This document shows, in pieces, positions 8,013 through 16,547 of a stretch of 64,000 nucleotides of DNA; the stretch's first letter is position 1; every line of letters begins with the position of its first letter. Both the position numbers and the translations under genes were made by a program. A model generated the notes under the pieces. That model did not search any database and had not been told where the DNA came from. It saw only the letters and a list, made by a program, of their open reading frames with translations. Location of the stretch: positions 62,001 to 126,000 of the forward strand of contig NZ_JOAX01000019.1 in NCBI RefSeq assembly GCF_000720485.1. The letters run 5' to 3'. This DNA comes from Streptomyces ochraceiscleroticus (GTDB lineage: Bacteria > Actinomycetota > Actinomycetes > Streptomycetales > Streptomycetaceae).

Positions 8013-9532
8013 GGAGCCTCCTTCGAAGTGGCCGAGGCCGGGGTCGTGCCGGTCGTCGGCTGCGGCACGCGTTGATGTCCCGCGGGGCCGGCGAGGGTGA
8101 CCGCCACCGTGACGACGAGGTTGACGGCCAGCGCGACGATGCCGCCGTTGACGCCGTACAGCGGGTCGTTGCCGCTGGCCCACAGCGCCACCACGACCGC
8201 GAGCCCGACGAGCATCCCGGCCACCGCGCCGGCCTTCGTCATCCGCCGCCAGAACAGCGCGAGCAGCACCACCGGGACGAGCTGCGCCAGCCCCTCGTAC
8301 GACAGGACCGAGAGCTGGACCAGGGTGTTGGGGTAGAAGAGCGCGCCCGCCAGCGCGATCAGCCCGGCGATCAGACAGACCAGTTGGGAGAGCCGCTTGG
8401 TGCGTACGTCGTCGGCGGGCGTGCGGCCCGTACGGCGGCTGCGCGGGTCGGCGCCGTTACCACCGCCGAGCAGCGTGCGGCCCCACAGCGTGCCGATCGC
8501 GAGCATGAAGACGCTCATCGGGACGATGGCGGAGAGCGCGCCCGCGACACCGATGATGGCCACGGCCGGGGCCGGGAGCGAGTCGGTGACCAGGCTGAAC
8601 AGCGCCAGGTCCGGATTGCCGAGGGCCGGCATGACGAACAGTGCGGTGGCACCGATCATCATCGGGACGAAGAGCAGGAGTTGGTACCAGGGCAGCAGTA
8701 CGGCGTTGCGGCGCAGCGCGTTGGGGTCCCGCGCGCTGAGGTAACCGGCGACGGTGGTCGGAAAGATCGTGATCGTCACGGCGTTGAGCAGCAGGGTGGA
8801 GATGAACCACGTCCCGCCCTTGCCGGCCGAATCATGGCCGGGGAAGGTCAGCCACTCGGGCTTCTCCGCGACCATGCGGTGCATGAAGTCGCCGAAGCCG
8901 TCGAGGTAGTGCATCGGCACGTACACCGCGAGGAAGACCACCGCGGCGATGACCAGGACGTCCTTGAGCGCGCTGACCCACGCCGAGCCGCGCAGCCCGG
9001 ACACCAGGATGAAGACCTCCGCGACGACGAACGAGATGACCGCGGCGACCTTCAGGTCCACGCTCCCGTACGTCATCGCGTTGACCACCACGCCCATGCC
9101 CTGGATCTGCACCTGGATGTACGGCACGAGGAAGACCGTGGCGATCACCGCGACCAGGATGCCCACGGGCCGGGAGCGGAAGCGGTGTTCGGCCATGTCC
9201 GCGATGGAGATCAGGCCGTGCCGGCTCGCGTACGTCCAGATGGCCGGGCCGACGACGTACGCCACCGCGAAGCCGACGGTGAGGTACGCGACGAGGTAGA
9301 GGATCGGCACGCCGAAGGAGTACGACCAGCCGGCCGTGCCGAGGAAGGAGAAGCTGGTGTAGGTCTCGCCGGCCATCAGCAGCCAGATGAAGAGCACGCC
9401 CAGGCCCCGGCTGGAGACCGACCACTCGGACAGGCCCTTGTCCCGGCCGCGTGCGCTGAGCACGCCGATGAGGATGGTCGCGACCATGGCGAGGCCGAAG
9501 ATGGTCGTGGCGATCGCCGCTGAGCTGCTCAC
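8009..9532 (-). CDS. Sodium:solute symporter (SSS family)
   Basis: A 507-residue integral membrane symporter of the SSS (SLC5-like) family with about 13 hydrophobic segments. Recognisable stretches are the TM2 region GETYTSFSFLGTAGWSYSFG and SALKDVLVIAAVV. Tail residues 480-507 are hydrophilic. The GTG at 9532 overlaps the DUF3311 stop (GTGA) and is preceded by AAGGAGG. The immediately upstream small DUF3311 protein is the usual partner of this subfamily. It is expected to import the organic substrate of the operon with Na+; neighbours suggest an amide or N-acylated carboxylate (inference). Confidence 0.9.
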   Translation of the reverse strand: MSSSAAIATTIFGLAMVATILIGVLSARGRDKGLSEWSVSSRGLGVLFIWLLMAGETYTSFSFLGTAGWSYSFGVPILYLVAYLTVGFAVAYVVGPAIWTYASRHGLISIADMAEHRFRSRPVGILVAVIATVFLVPYIQVQIQGMGVVVNAMTYGSVDLKVAAVISFVVAEVFILVSGLRGSAWVSALKDVLVIAAVVFLAVYVPMHYLDGFGDFMHRMVAEKPEWLTFPGHDSAGKGGTWFISTLLLNAVTITIFPTTVAGYLSARDPNALRRNAVLLPWYQLLLFVPMMIGATALFVMPALGNPDLALFSLVTDSLPAPAVAIIGVAGALSAIVPMSVFMLAIGTLWGRTLLGGGNGADPRSRRTGRTPADDVRTKRLSQLVCLIAGLIALAGALFYPNTLVQLSVLSYEGLAQLVPVVLLALFWRRMTKAGAVAGMLVGLAVVVALWASGNDPLYGVNGGIVALAVNLVVTVAVTLAGPAGHQRVPQPTTGTTPASATSKEAP

Positions 9533-9870
9533 GCGCGGCCTCCTTCGGTTCCTTCGGGCGCGGCCCCGGGATCGGCCGGCAGTGGTTCTGCCGCGCCCGT
9601 GCGGTACGCGGGGTCCAGGCGGGTGACGGCCCAGATGACGAGAGGGCTGATGACCGTGGCGGCGAGGATCCAGAACAGCAGGAACGGCACGCCGAGGACG
9701 CGCGGCTCGATGCGGTTCGCCACGAGCGGCGCCAGGCAGTACAGGACGGCCGGGACGAGCAGCAGCCACAGCGCGGGGCGCCGGGCGCTCACTTCGGGCA
9801 GGCCGTCGAGCGGGTGCGCGCCGGCCTCCGCCGGGCCCTCCCGCCCGCGGTCCTCGGGGGCGTGCGACAT
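9529..9870 (-). CDS. DUF3311 small membrane protein, symporter partner
   Basis: A 113-residue protein with two hydrophobic helices (about 32-50 and 61-82) flanked by Pro/Glu-rich ends, matching DUF3311. Members of this family sit directly before SSS symporters and are thought to be small subunits, like YhdT/PanF pairs. The ATG at 9870 has AAGGAG 4 nt upstream. Its stop overlaps the symporter GTG by 4 bp, so the two are translationally coupled. Confidence 0.85.
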   Translation of the reverse strand: MSHAPEDRGREGPAEAGAHPLDGLPEVSARRPALWLLLVPAVLYCLAPLVANRIEPRVLGVPFLLFWILAATVISPLVIWAVTRLDPAYRTGAAEPLPADPGAAPEGTEGGRA

Positions 9871-9879
9871 GGGACTCCT

Positions 9880-9905
9880 TCGAGGGGATCGAGGGGTTCG
9901 AGGGG
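9880..9905. repeat. Three tandem TCGAGGGG units
   Basis: TCGAGGGG occurs three times at a 9-bp period (9880, 9889, 9898) in the 66-bp gap between the SDR and DUF3311 genes, ending at the ribosome-binding site of the latter. Probably a local slippage repeat; no function is assigned. Confidence 0.5.
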
Positions 9906-9936
9906 GGAGTGCGGGGAAATCGGACGTTACCGCAGG

Positions 9937-10737
9937 TCAAACCGTCGGCTCGTACCGGCCGTCGACCGCGGTCCAGCCGCCGTCCACGGTCAGCACGCTG
10001 CCGGTGACGAAGGTGGAGGCGTCCGAGACCAGGTACTGCACGGCGCCCGCCAGCTCCTCGGCGCCGGCCCACCGCCGCAGCGCGGACGCCTGCGCGTACG
10101 CGTCGTACCACTCGGGGTCGGCGGCGATCTGGTCGGTCAGCGGCGTCCGCACGACACCGGGCGCGATGGCGTTGAACCGCACCCCGCGCGGCCCCCATTC
10201 CGCGGCCGCGGTCCGCAGGAACTGCACCAGGCCCGCCTTGGACGCCGCGTACACGCTCTGGCCCGGCTCGACCTGTATCGCGCGCATCGAGGCGAGCCCG
10301 ACGACACTGCCGCTGCCGCGCTCGGCCATGGCCGGGGCGACGGCCTGTACGAGTGCGAAGTGCGCCCGGAGGTTCAGCGCGACCACCCGGTCGAACTCCT
10401 CCAGGGTGTAATCGACGATCCGCTTGCGGACGTTGGCGCCGACGGTGACCACCAGGCCGTCCGGGGCGCCCCACGCGGCCGCCGCCGCGCGCACCGCTTC
10501 GGCGTCCAGCACGTCCAGCTCGTACGGGGTCGCCGTGCCCGTACGGCTGCCGGGTGCGGGCGGCTCCTCCTGGGCGAGCCGGGCGGTCTCGGCGGCGCCC
10601 TTGACGTCGCGGTCGGCGACCGTCACGTCCGCGCCGTGCGCGGCCAGCGCCCGCACGGCCTCGCGGCCGATACCGCTGCCTCCGCCGACGACCACGATGT
10701 GCCGGCCGTCGAGACGGAAGAGGTTCGCGTACGTCAT
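9937..10737 (-). CDS. SDR-family oxidoreductase
   Basis: A 266-residue classical short-chain dehydrogenase. The cofactor loop GGGSGIG lies at 18-24, with Asp42 (VADRD) after beta-2 favouring NAD over NADP. The catalytic set Ser150, Tyr163, Lys167 is intact. The usual NNAG segment reads VTVGAN. The C-terminal VTGSVLTVDGG segment is typical. The ATG at 10737 has GGAG 4 nt upstream. It lies between the aldehyde dehydrogenase and the transporter genes, so alcohol-to-aldehyde oxidation feeding the ALDH is a reasonable inference. Confidence 0.9.
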   Translation of the reverse strand: MTYANLFRLDGRHIVVVGGGSGIGREAVRALAAHGADVTVADRDVKGAAETARLAQEEPPAPGSRTGTATPYELDVLDAEAVRAAAAAWGAPDGLVVTVGANVRKRIVDYTLEEFDRVVALNLRAHFALVQAVAPAMAERGSGSVVGLASMRAIQVEPGQSVYAASKAGLVQFLRTAAAEWGPRGVRFNAIAPGVVRTPLTDQIAADPEWYDAYAQASALRRWAGAEELAGAVQYLVSDASTFVTGSVLTVDGGWTAVDGRYEPTV

Positions 10738-10786
10738 GGGGCTCCTTCTCCTGGTGTCGGCGACCCGTGCTTCTCGCGGCCCGCGG

Positions 10787-12241
10787 TCATGTCCTGATCA
10801 CCGCCATCCGCGTCACCGTCAGCTCCTCGATGGCGAAGCGCGGGCCCTCGCGGCCGATGCCCGAGTCCTTCACACCGCCGTACGGGGCGACGTCGCTGCG
10901 GTAGCCGGGTACTTCGTTGATGACGACGCCGCCCACGTCGAGCGCGTCGATCGCCGTGAAGGCGGCGCCCAGGTCGCGGGTGAAGACCGCGGCGTGCAGT
11001 CCGTACCGCGAGTCGTTGACCAGCGCGTATGCGGCATCCAGGTCCGGCACCGTACGCAGCGCGACGACCGGCCCGAAGATCTCCTCGTCCCAGGCGGGCA
11101 GCCCGCCGGGCACATCGGCGAGCAGCGCGGGCGTGAGGCAGCGCCCGTCCCGCACGCCGCCGGCGACCACCCGCGCGCCGGCCGCGCGGGCCTCCTCGAC
11201 CCAGGCCAGCACCCGGTCGGTGGCCGCCTCGTCGATGAGCGCGGACACCCGCGTCGCCTCCTCGCGCGGGTCGCCGACCACGACCTCGGAGAGCCGGTCG
11301 GCGATCCGCTTCTCCAGCTCCTCGGCGATCTCCTCGACCGCGATCACCCGCTGGACGGCGATGCACGCCTGGCCCGAGGCGTAGTAGCCGCCGCGGAGCA
11401 CGGCGTCGGCCGCCGCGTCCAGGTCGGCGTCGGCGGCCACCACGAGGGCGGCGTTGGAGCCCAGTTCGAGGACGACCTTGCGGGGCGCGGCGTCCCGGGC
11501 GATGCGGTGGCCGATCGCGGCGGAGCCGGTGAAGGAGACGGCGGCGACCGCGTCGTGCGTGGTGAGCGTGCGGCCCACCGCCACGTCACCCGTGACCAGC
11601 TGCACCGCGCCCACCGGCGCCCCGGCCGCGGCCAGTTGCTCGCGGACCAGGTGGACCAGCCAGAGCGTGGCGAGCGGGGTGGCGGGCGCGGGCTTGACGA
11701 CCACGGGGCAGCCGGCCGCGAGCGCGGGCGCGATCTTGTGGGAGGCGAGCAGCATCGGGTAGTTGAAGCCCGCGATGCCCACCACGACGCCGATCGGGCA
11801 GCGGGTCCAGAAGCCGGTCATGCCGTCCCCGGAGGGCAGCAGGTCCAGCGGCACGGTCTCGCCGTGGATATGGGCCACCTCGTCGGCCGCCGCCTCCCAC
11901 GTGGAAACCGCCCGCTGCACCTCTGTACGGCAGTCCACGCGCGGCTTGCCCGTCTCCAGGACGAGCAGGTCCTCCATGGGGCGCGCGACTTCCGCGAGCG
12001 CCGCCGCCACGCCCCCGAGCACTCGGCGCCGGACCCGGGTGGGGAGCCGCGCCACGTCCTTGCGGAGCGCCGCCGCGTGCTCCACCGCCCGCCGCGCCAG
12101 CGCCTCGTCACCGACGGGCGCCTGCGCGACCTCACTGCCGTCGTACGGGAAGGTGACGGATTCGGTGGCGGGCGCGGGCACCCAGCCGTCGCCGACGGGC
12201 AGTCCGGCGGGGAAGCACCCGGTGATCTCCTCAGGCGTCAT
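10787..12241 (-). CDS. Aldehyde dehydrogenase (NAD(P)+)
   Basis: A 484-residue member of the ALDH superfamily with all key residues: Asn160 (GFNYP), the FTGS nucleotide-binding turn (237-240), general base Glu259 (LELGS) and catalytic Cys293 (GQACIAVQ). The ATG at 12241 is used because it overlaps the M20 gene by 11 bp and gives the normal family length; the longer open frame upstream is the antisense of the M20 coding sequence in another phase. It converts an aldehyde to the acid, probably after the SDR in the same operon. The aldehyde identity is unknown. Confidence 0.92.
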   Translation of the reverse strand: MTPEEITGCFPAGLPVGDGWVPAPATESVTFPYDGSEVAQAPVGDEALARRAVEHAAALRKDVARLPTRVRRRVLGGVAAALAEVARPMEDLLVLETGKPRVDCRTEVQRAVSTWEAAADEVAHIHGETVPLDLLPSGDGMTGFWTRCPIGVVVGIAGFNYPMLLASHKIAPALAAGCPVVVKPAPATPLATLWLVHLVREQLAAAGAPVGAVQLVTGDVAVGRTLTTHDAVAAVSFTGSAAIGHRIARDAAPRKVVLELGSNAALVVAADADLDAAADAVLRGGYYASGQACIAVQRVIAVEEIAEELEKRIADRLSEVVVGDPREEATRVSALIDEAATDRVLAWVEEARAAGARVVAGGVRDGRCLTPALLADVPGGLPAWDEEIFGPVVALRTVPDLDAAYALVNDSRYGLHAAVFTRDLGAAFTAIDALDVGGVVINEVPGYRSDVAPYGGVKDSGIGREGPRFAIEELTVTRMAVIRT

Positions 12242-13466
12242 CGCGGTGCACCCCCTGGGTGAGGAAGTGGCGCGCCGCCTCGGCGTACACCCGGGTGTAC
12301 TCGCCGATCTCGCGCACCTCCACGTACTCGTCCTTCTGGTGCGCGATCCACTTGCCACCGGGTCCGTAGACGACGGTGGGCAGGCCCGCGTCACGGGTCA
12401 GGACCGTGCCGTCGGTGGTGCCGGGCACGGCTCCGAAGGGCGGCGGGCTGCCGTGCACCCTTTCGTGCGCCGCCACCAGCCCGGCCACCACCGGGTGGTC
12501 CTCAGGGATCTCGATCGCCGGGCGGTCGTCGACGATGGTCAGCCCGACCGTGACGCCGGCCGTCGCCGCGGCCTCCTCGGCCTCGTTGCGGATGCGCGCG
12601 ATCAGCTCGGCGTGGTCCGTGCCGGGGATGGTCCGTACGTCGACGCCGACCAGGCCGTGCGCCGGAATGACATTGAGCTGGTCGGGGTCGCCACCGTGCA
12701 GCACGGTCGGGGTGACGGTGACGCTGCCGGCGTGCGGATGCGTGCCGAAGCGCACCTCGGCCCAGGTCTGGGCGCGGCCGAGCGCCTCGACGATGCGGGC
12801 CCCCGCGACGATCGGGTTCTTGCCCTCCTGCGGCATCGCGCCGTGCGCCATCACGCCGGTCAGCTCCAGCCGGAGCCGGATGCCGCCGCGGGCCGAGGTG
12901 CACACCTCGTACCCCTCCGGCTCGCAGACGATCACGCCGTCGATCTCCGCGGCGAGCGGCGACGCGGCGAACGCCTTGGCGCCGAGCATCATGCCTTCCT
13001 CGTCGCACAGCACGCCGAGGACGATCCGCCCGGGGAACGGGCCGGCCTGCTGGAGCGCCCGTACGCCGTAGATCATGGCGGCCACCCCGGACTTCATGTC
13101 AGCGGCGCCCCGGCCCCACAGCTTGCCGTCGCGGATCTCCGCGCCGTACGGGTCGACGCTCCACGCCGCCGGGTCGCCCTCGGTGACCACGTCCGTGTGG
13201 CCCTCGAACATCAGGGTCGGGCCCTCGCCGCCCTTGCCGTCGACGACGGCGATGACGTTCGGCCGGCCCGGCGTGACCTCCACCACCTCGTACTGCCAGC
13301 CGAACTCGGTGAACAGCGCGGCGACCAGGTCGGCGGCCGGCCGTTCGACGTCGGTGGCGCCGGTGGCGTTGACCGTACGCAACCGGATCAGGTCCTGGGT
13401 GAAGGCGACGGCCGCGGCTTCGTCGATCGCGATGCCGGTCGGCGGGTGGGTCTGGGCGGCGTGCAT
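12231..13466 (-). CDS. M20-family metallo-amidohydrolase (ArgE/DapE-like)
   Basis: A 411-residue M20 peptidase/deacylase. The metal and catalytic motifs are present: GHTDVV (His90, Asp92), RGAADMK (Asp123) and CDEEG (Glu156/157), followed by the lid domain (about 195-310) and the final His in WIAHQKDEY. First gene of the leftward operon; GGAGG stands 4 nt before the ATG at 13466. In this setting it would deacylate or split a small N-acyl amino acid or dipeptide. The promoter and FadR-type operator lie just upstream. Confidence 0.9.
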   Translation of the reverse strand: MHAAQTHPPTGIAIDEAAAVAFTQDLIRLRTVNATGATDVERPAADLVAALFTEFGWQYEVVEVTPGRPNVIAVVDGKGGEGPTLMFEGHTDVVTEGDPAAWSVDPYGAEIRDGKLWGRGAADMKSGVAAMIYGVRALQQAGPFPGRIVLGVLCDEEGMMLGAKAFAASPLAAEIDGVIVCEPEGYEVCTSARGGIRLRLELTGVMAHGAMPQEGKNPIVAGARIVEALGRAQTWAEVRFGTHPHAGSVTVTPTVLHGGDPDQLNVIPAHGLVGVDVRTIPGTDHAELIARIRNEAEEAAATAGVTVGLTIVDDRPAIEIPEDHPVVAGLVAAHERVHGSPPPFGAVPGTTDGTVLTRDAGLPTVVYGPGGKWIAHQKDEYVEVREIGEYTRVYAEAARHFLTQGVHRDDA

Positions 13467-13501
13467 AGAACCTCCAAAACGCCTGGCCGGGAGGCCAGTC
13501 C

Positions 13502-13516
13502 ACTGGTCAGACCAGT
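13502..13516. promoter_or_regulatory. FadR-type operator of the catabolic operon
   Basis: A perfect palindrome with 7-bp arms ACTGGTC and GACCAGT around a central A. It contains TGGT-NNN-ACCA, the known core of FadR/GntR-subfamily operators. It lies between the divergent M20 gene and the FadR-type regulator, directly downstream of the operon's putative -10. It is therefore the likely repressor site of the adjacent regulator. A weaker inverted repeat CTGGCC/GGCCAG follows at 13483-13498. Confidence 0.75.
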
Positions 13517-13527
13517 TGATTTCCCGT

Positions 13528-13557
13528 ACTCTGCTCGCACGTTCATGCGTGGGTCAA
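13528..13557 (-). promoter_or_regulatory. Putative promoter of the M20-to-acylase operon
   Basis: On the minus strand, TTGACC (13557-13552) is followed after 18 bp by CAGAGT (13533-13528). Predicted transcription would start about 13521, immediately before the operator at 13502-13516, so a bound repressor would block it. The -35 is good and the -10 mediocre. Confidence 0.45.
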
Positions 13558-13563
13558 GAGGCC

Positions 13564-13607
13564 ACCAGCAGCAATCGGCACGGAAACCAGCAACAATCGG
13601 CACGGAA
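13564..13607. repeat. Two tandem 22-bp repeats before the FadR-type regulator
   Basis: Two adjacent 22-bp copies (13564-13585 and 13586-13607) differ at one base only (G/A at unit position 8). Each unit begins ACCAGCA and ends GGCACGGAA. They end 18 bp before the regulator ATG, so they make up most of its leader. They may be a second binding site or a recent duplication. Confidence 0.85.
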
Positions 13608-13625
13608 CACGGAACGGGGTCCCCG

Positions 13626-14396
13626 ATGGCCACCTTCGACGCTCCCTTCACTCCCGTCGAGCCGGTACGGGCCTACCAGCGGGTGGCCGAGCAGATAGAG
13701 GAGCGCATCCTCAGCGGCGAACTGCCGCCCGGCTCCCGGCTTCCCGGCGAGCGGGATCTCGTCAGCCAGTTCGGTGTCGGCCGCTCGACCGTCCGCGAGG
13801 CCCTGCGGGTACTGCAGTCGGCGGGTCTGATCCGGTCCCGGCCCGGCGACCCGCTGGGTGCGGAGGTGCTCGGCGTCTCGGCCGACAACCTCAGCCAGGC
13901 GCTCGGCCGGCTCACCCGCTCCCACCTCTGCAGCCTCGGCGAACTGATCCAGTTCCGGATGGTCCTGGAGGCCGAGAGCAACCGGCTCGCCGCCCGGCTG
14001 CGCACCGAGGACGACCTGACCCGGATGGCCGGACTGATCGAGCGGATGCGGTCCCTGACGGGGGCCGGAGCCGGGCTGCGGGAGTTCAGCGAGACCGACG
14101 CGCTGTTCCACCAGGCCGTCGCGGAAGCCAGCCGCAACGCTCTGCTCGGGCTCTGCGCCCGCGCCGTCCACGACGCCGTCGTGGAGATCATCGAGCACAA
14201 GATCGCGAACGTCGCGGACGCCACCGCCTGGATGGCCCGCTCCATCGACCACCACGAGCAGGTACTCGCCGCCATCCGCGCCGGCGACGCCCCGCACGCC
14301 GCCCAACTGGCCCGCCGGGCGCTGCACGCCTACTACGCCGACCACGTCGAGCCCGCGTCCCGCCCCTTGCTGACGGCCGCTCTGGAGGAGGAGTAG
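13626..14396 (+). CDS. FadR/GntR-family transcriptional regulator
   Basis: A 256-residue regulator. The winged helix of GntR type lies at about 18-80 (PPGSRLPGERDLVSQFGVGR, then STVREALRVLQSAGLI), and the all-helical FCD effector domain at about 100-245 with metal/effector histidines in DALFHQAVAEAS and SIDHHEQVLAAI. It is divergent from the catabolic operon and probably represses it through the palindrome at 13502-13516, released by a carboxylate pathway intermediate (family knowledge plus position). The ATG at 13626 lacks a strong Shine-Dalgarno; an in-frame ATG at 13545 would add a repeat-encoded head and is less likely. Confidence 0.88.
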   Translation: MATFDAPFTPVEPVRAYQRVAEQIEERILSGELPPGSRLPGERDLVSQFGVGRSTVREALRVLQSAGLIRSRPGDPLGAEVLGVSADNLSQALGRLTRSHLCSLGELIQFRMVLEAESNRLAARLRTEDDLTRMAGLIERMRSLTGAGAGLREFSETDALFHQAVAEASRNALLGLCARAVHDAVVEIIEHKIANVADATAWMARSIDHHEQVLAAIRAGDAPHAAQLARRALHAYYADHVEPASRPLLTAALEEE

Positions 14397-14419
14397 GGCT
14401 CATCCGATGGGGTCGGCGC

Positions 14420-14485
14420 GGCGCCCCTTAAGGGGCGCCGGGAACTGCGCGAGCAACCCCCCACGGCGGGACAGCCGGCCGGGGC
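14420..14485. repeat. Streptomyces-type interspersed intergenic hairpin element
   Basis: A perfect 20-bp palindrome (14420-14439, half-site GGCGCCCCTT) is followed by GGGAACTGCGCGA and then CCCCCCACGG. From memory, this combination recurs in intergenic regions of Streptomyces genomes, where it is often near gene ends. Here it sits in the 130-bp gap between the convergent ends of the FadR-type regulator and the OYE-like gene, where it may act as a bidirectional terminator. Confidence 0.6.
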
Positions 14486-14526
14486 GCCCCCGCACCAGCC
14501 GCGATCAGCCGCGACCGGCACCGACG

Positions 14527-16500
14527 CTACAGCCCGGCCGCCACCGTCAGCCCCTCCAGCACCGCCTCCTCCACCGTCCGGGGTGACACGCAGTCGCCGA
14601 TGGATATGAGGGACCCGCGCGGCAGCTCCGGCAGGTCGGCCTCCGCCGCGGGCGCGGCCACCGGCTCGTGCCCCTGGGCGAGGACGACCGACCCGACCCC
14701 TTCGAGCAGCATCGGCTCCTCGGTGAGGGTGTGCTGGAGGTAGACCGTGTCACTGTCCGCGCCGTACAGCCGGACGTTCGGCACCACGGCCACCTTCGCC
14801 CGCACCGCCTCGCCGAGCATCGCCGCACGGACGTACTGCTGCAGATGCTCGCCCGCTCCGAACCCCGTGACGCACAGCGTGACCTTCCGGCCCAGCCCGG
14901 CGAGGTGAACGGCCACACCGAGCCCGATCCAGTCGCCGCGCCAGTCCGCCACGACCACCCGGCCCCGCGGCACCTCGGCGCCCCGTATGACATCCCAGGC
15001 GTCCAGCACGACCGGCTCGTCCACGAGCTCCAGTTCCGGCCTGCGGGGCCGGGCGCCGGTCGCGACGATCACGGCATCCGGCCGCTCGGCGCGCAACAGC
15101 TCACCGTCGACCCGCGAGCCGGTGACGATACGGGCACCGGCCTGCCGCGCCTCCCGCTCCAGGTTCGTCACCGCACCGCCGAACTCCGCGCGCCCCGGCA
15201 GCCGTTCGGCCAGCAGCACCTGTCCGCCGGTCCGGCGCGCCGCCTCGTGCAGCGTGACGTCGTGCCCGCGGGCCGCCGCGACCGCCGCCGCCTTCAGCCC
15301 GGCGGGCCCGCCGCCCGCGATCAGTACCCGCTTCCGGCGCGTGATCGTCGGCAGCACCCCGAAGCGCCGCTCCCGGCCCGTCTCCGGGTGCTGGATGCAG
15401 GAGATCGGGTAACCCCGCTGGAAGTGGCCGATGCACGCCTGGTTGCAGCCGATGCAGGCCCGGATGTCGTCCGCTCGCCCGGCGCCGGCCTTCGCCGGCA
15501 TCTCGGGATCGCAGATCAGCGCCCGGGTCATGGCACAGGCGTCGGCCTGTCCGCGCTCGATGATCCGGTCGGCCTCCTGCGGCTCGTTGATCCGCCCCGC
15601 GACCATGACCGGCACGCGCACCGCGGCACGCACCTTGGCGGCCAGCGGCGCGGTGTATCCGGCGGGCTCGGACATCGGGGGCGCGATGTGCAGCGCGCCG
15701 GACAGCGTGGCCGAGCTGCCGGCGCACACGCTGAGGTAGTCCAGCAGCCCGTCCTCGTCCAGCCGCGTCGCCACGTCCACGACCAGCGCGGACGACAGCC
15801 CGTCGTGGCTCAGCTCGTCCCCGGAGATGCGCAGCCCGACCGTGAACTCCCGCCCCGCGGCCTCCCGTACGGACGCGATGATCTCGCGCAGGAAGCGCAG
15901 TCGCTTCTCGTCGCTGCCGCCGTAGTCGTCGCTGCGGCGATTGACCTGGGGATTCAGGAACTGGGCCGGGAGATAGCCGTGGCTGGCCACGATCTCCACG
16001 CCGTCCATGCCCGCGGCCCGCAGCCGCCGGGCCGCCGCGCCGTACCCCCGCACCACTTCCTGGATCTCCGCCACCGTCATGGCCCGCGGCATGACATGGA
16101 ACCGCTCGCTCGGGGTCGCCGACGGTGCCCAGGCGACCGGCGCCGAGCCGTCCCGCGACTCCAGGATCTCGCGGCCGGGGTGGAAGATCTGCCCGACGGC
16201 CCGCGCACCGTGCCGGTGCACGGCGTCCGCGAGGCGGCGATACCCCTCGACGCAGGTGTCGTCGGTCGCCATGAGGACGTGGGTGGTGTACCGCGCGGAC
16301 TCGTGCACCCCGGCGACCTGCACGACGATCAGGCCGACGCCGCCCGCCGCCCGCGCCTCGTGGTACGCCACGAGCTCGTCGGTCACCTGTCCGTCCCGCA
16401 CGAGCACGGTGTCGTGTCCCGAGGACACGATGCGGTTCTTCAACGTCGTGGACCCGATCCGCAACGGCCGGAACAGATGCGGAAACCGCTCACCACTCAC
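14527..16500 (-). CDS. OYE / 2,4-dienoyl-CoA reductase-like FMN-FeS-FAD oxidoreductase
   Basis: A 657-residue two-part flavoprotein. Residues 8-340 form an Old Yellow Enzyme TIM barrel (FMN; substrate-side HGYLPAQFLNP, then RRSDDYGG). Cys349, Cys352, Cys356 and Cys368 form the [4Fe-4S] motif. From 390 on there is an NAD(P)/FAD-binding module (GGGPAG at 396-401). The layout matches 2,4-dienoyl-CoA reductase, trimethylamine dehydrogenase and related demethylases. The GTG at 16500 has GGGAGGGG upstream and starts at the barrel. It follows the TetR gene by 47 bp on the same strand and is probably co-transcribed with it. Substrate is unknown: reduction of a conjugated enone/enoyl-CoA or oxidative N-demethylation are both possible. 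Confidence 0.88.
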   Translation of the reverse strand: MSGERFPHLFRPLRIGSTTLKNRIVSSGHDTVLVRDGQVTDELVAYHEARAAGGVGLIVVQVAGVHESARYTTHVLMATDDTCVEGYRRLADAVHRHGARAVGQIFHPGREILESRDGSAPVAWAPSATPSERFHVMPRAMTVAEIQEVVRGYGAAARRLRAAGMDGVEIVASHGYLPAQFLNPQVNRRSDDYGGSDEKRLRFLREIIASVREAAGREFTVGLRISGDELSHDGLSSALVVDVATRLDEDGLLDYLSVCAGSSATLSGALHIAPPMSEPAGYTAPLAAKVRAAVRVPVMVAGRINEPQEADRIIERGQADACAMTRALICDPEMPAKAGAGRADDIRACIGCNQACIGHFQRGYPISCIQHPETGRERRFGVLPTITRRKRVLIAGGGPAGLKAAAVAAARGHDVTLHEAARRTGGQVLLAERLPGRAEFGGAVTNLEREARQAGARIVTGSRVDGELLRAERPDAVIVATGARPRRPELELVDEPVVLDAWDVIRGAEVPRGRVVVADWRGDWIGLGVAVHLAGLGRKVTLCVTGFGAGEHLQQYVRAAMLGEAVRAKVAVVPNVRLYGADSDTVYLQHTLTEEPMLLEGVGSVVLAQGHEPVAAPAAEADLPELPRGSLISIGDCVSPRTVEEAVLEGLTVAAGL

Positions 16501-16547
16501 GAAAACCCCTCCCCTGATCCCTGACCGGCGCCGCCCGCTCGCGCCTC

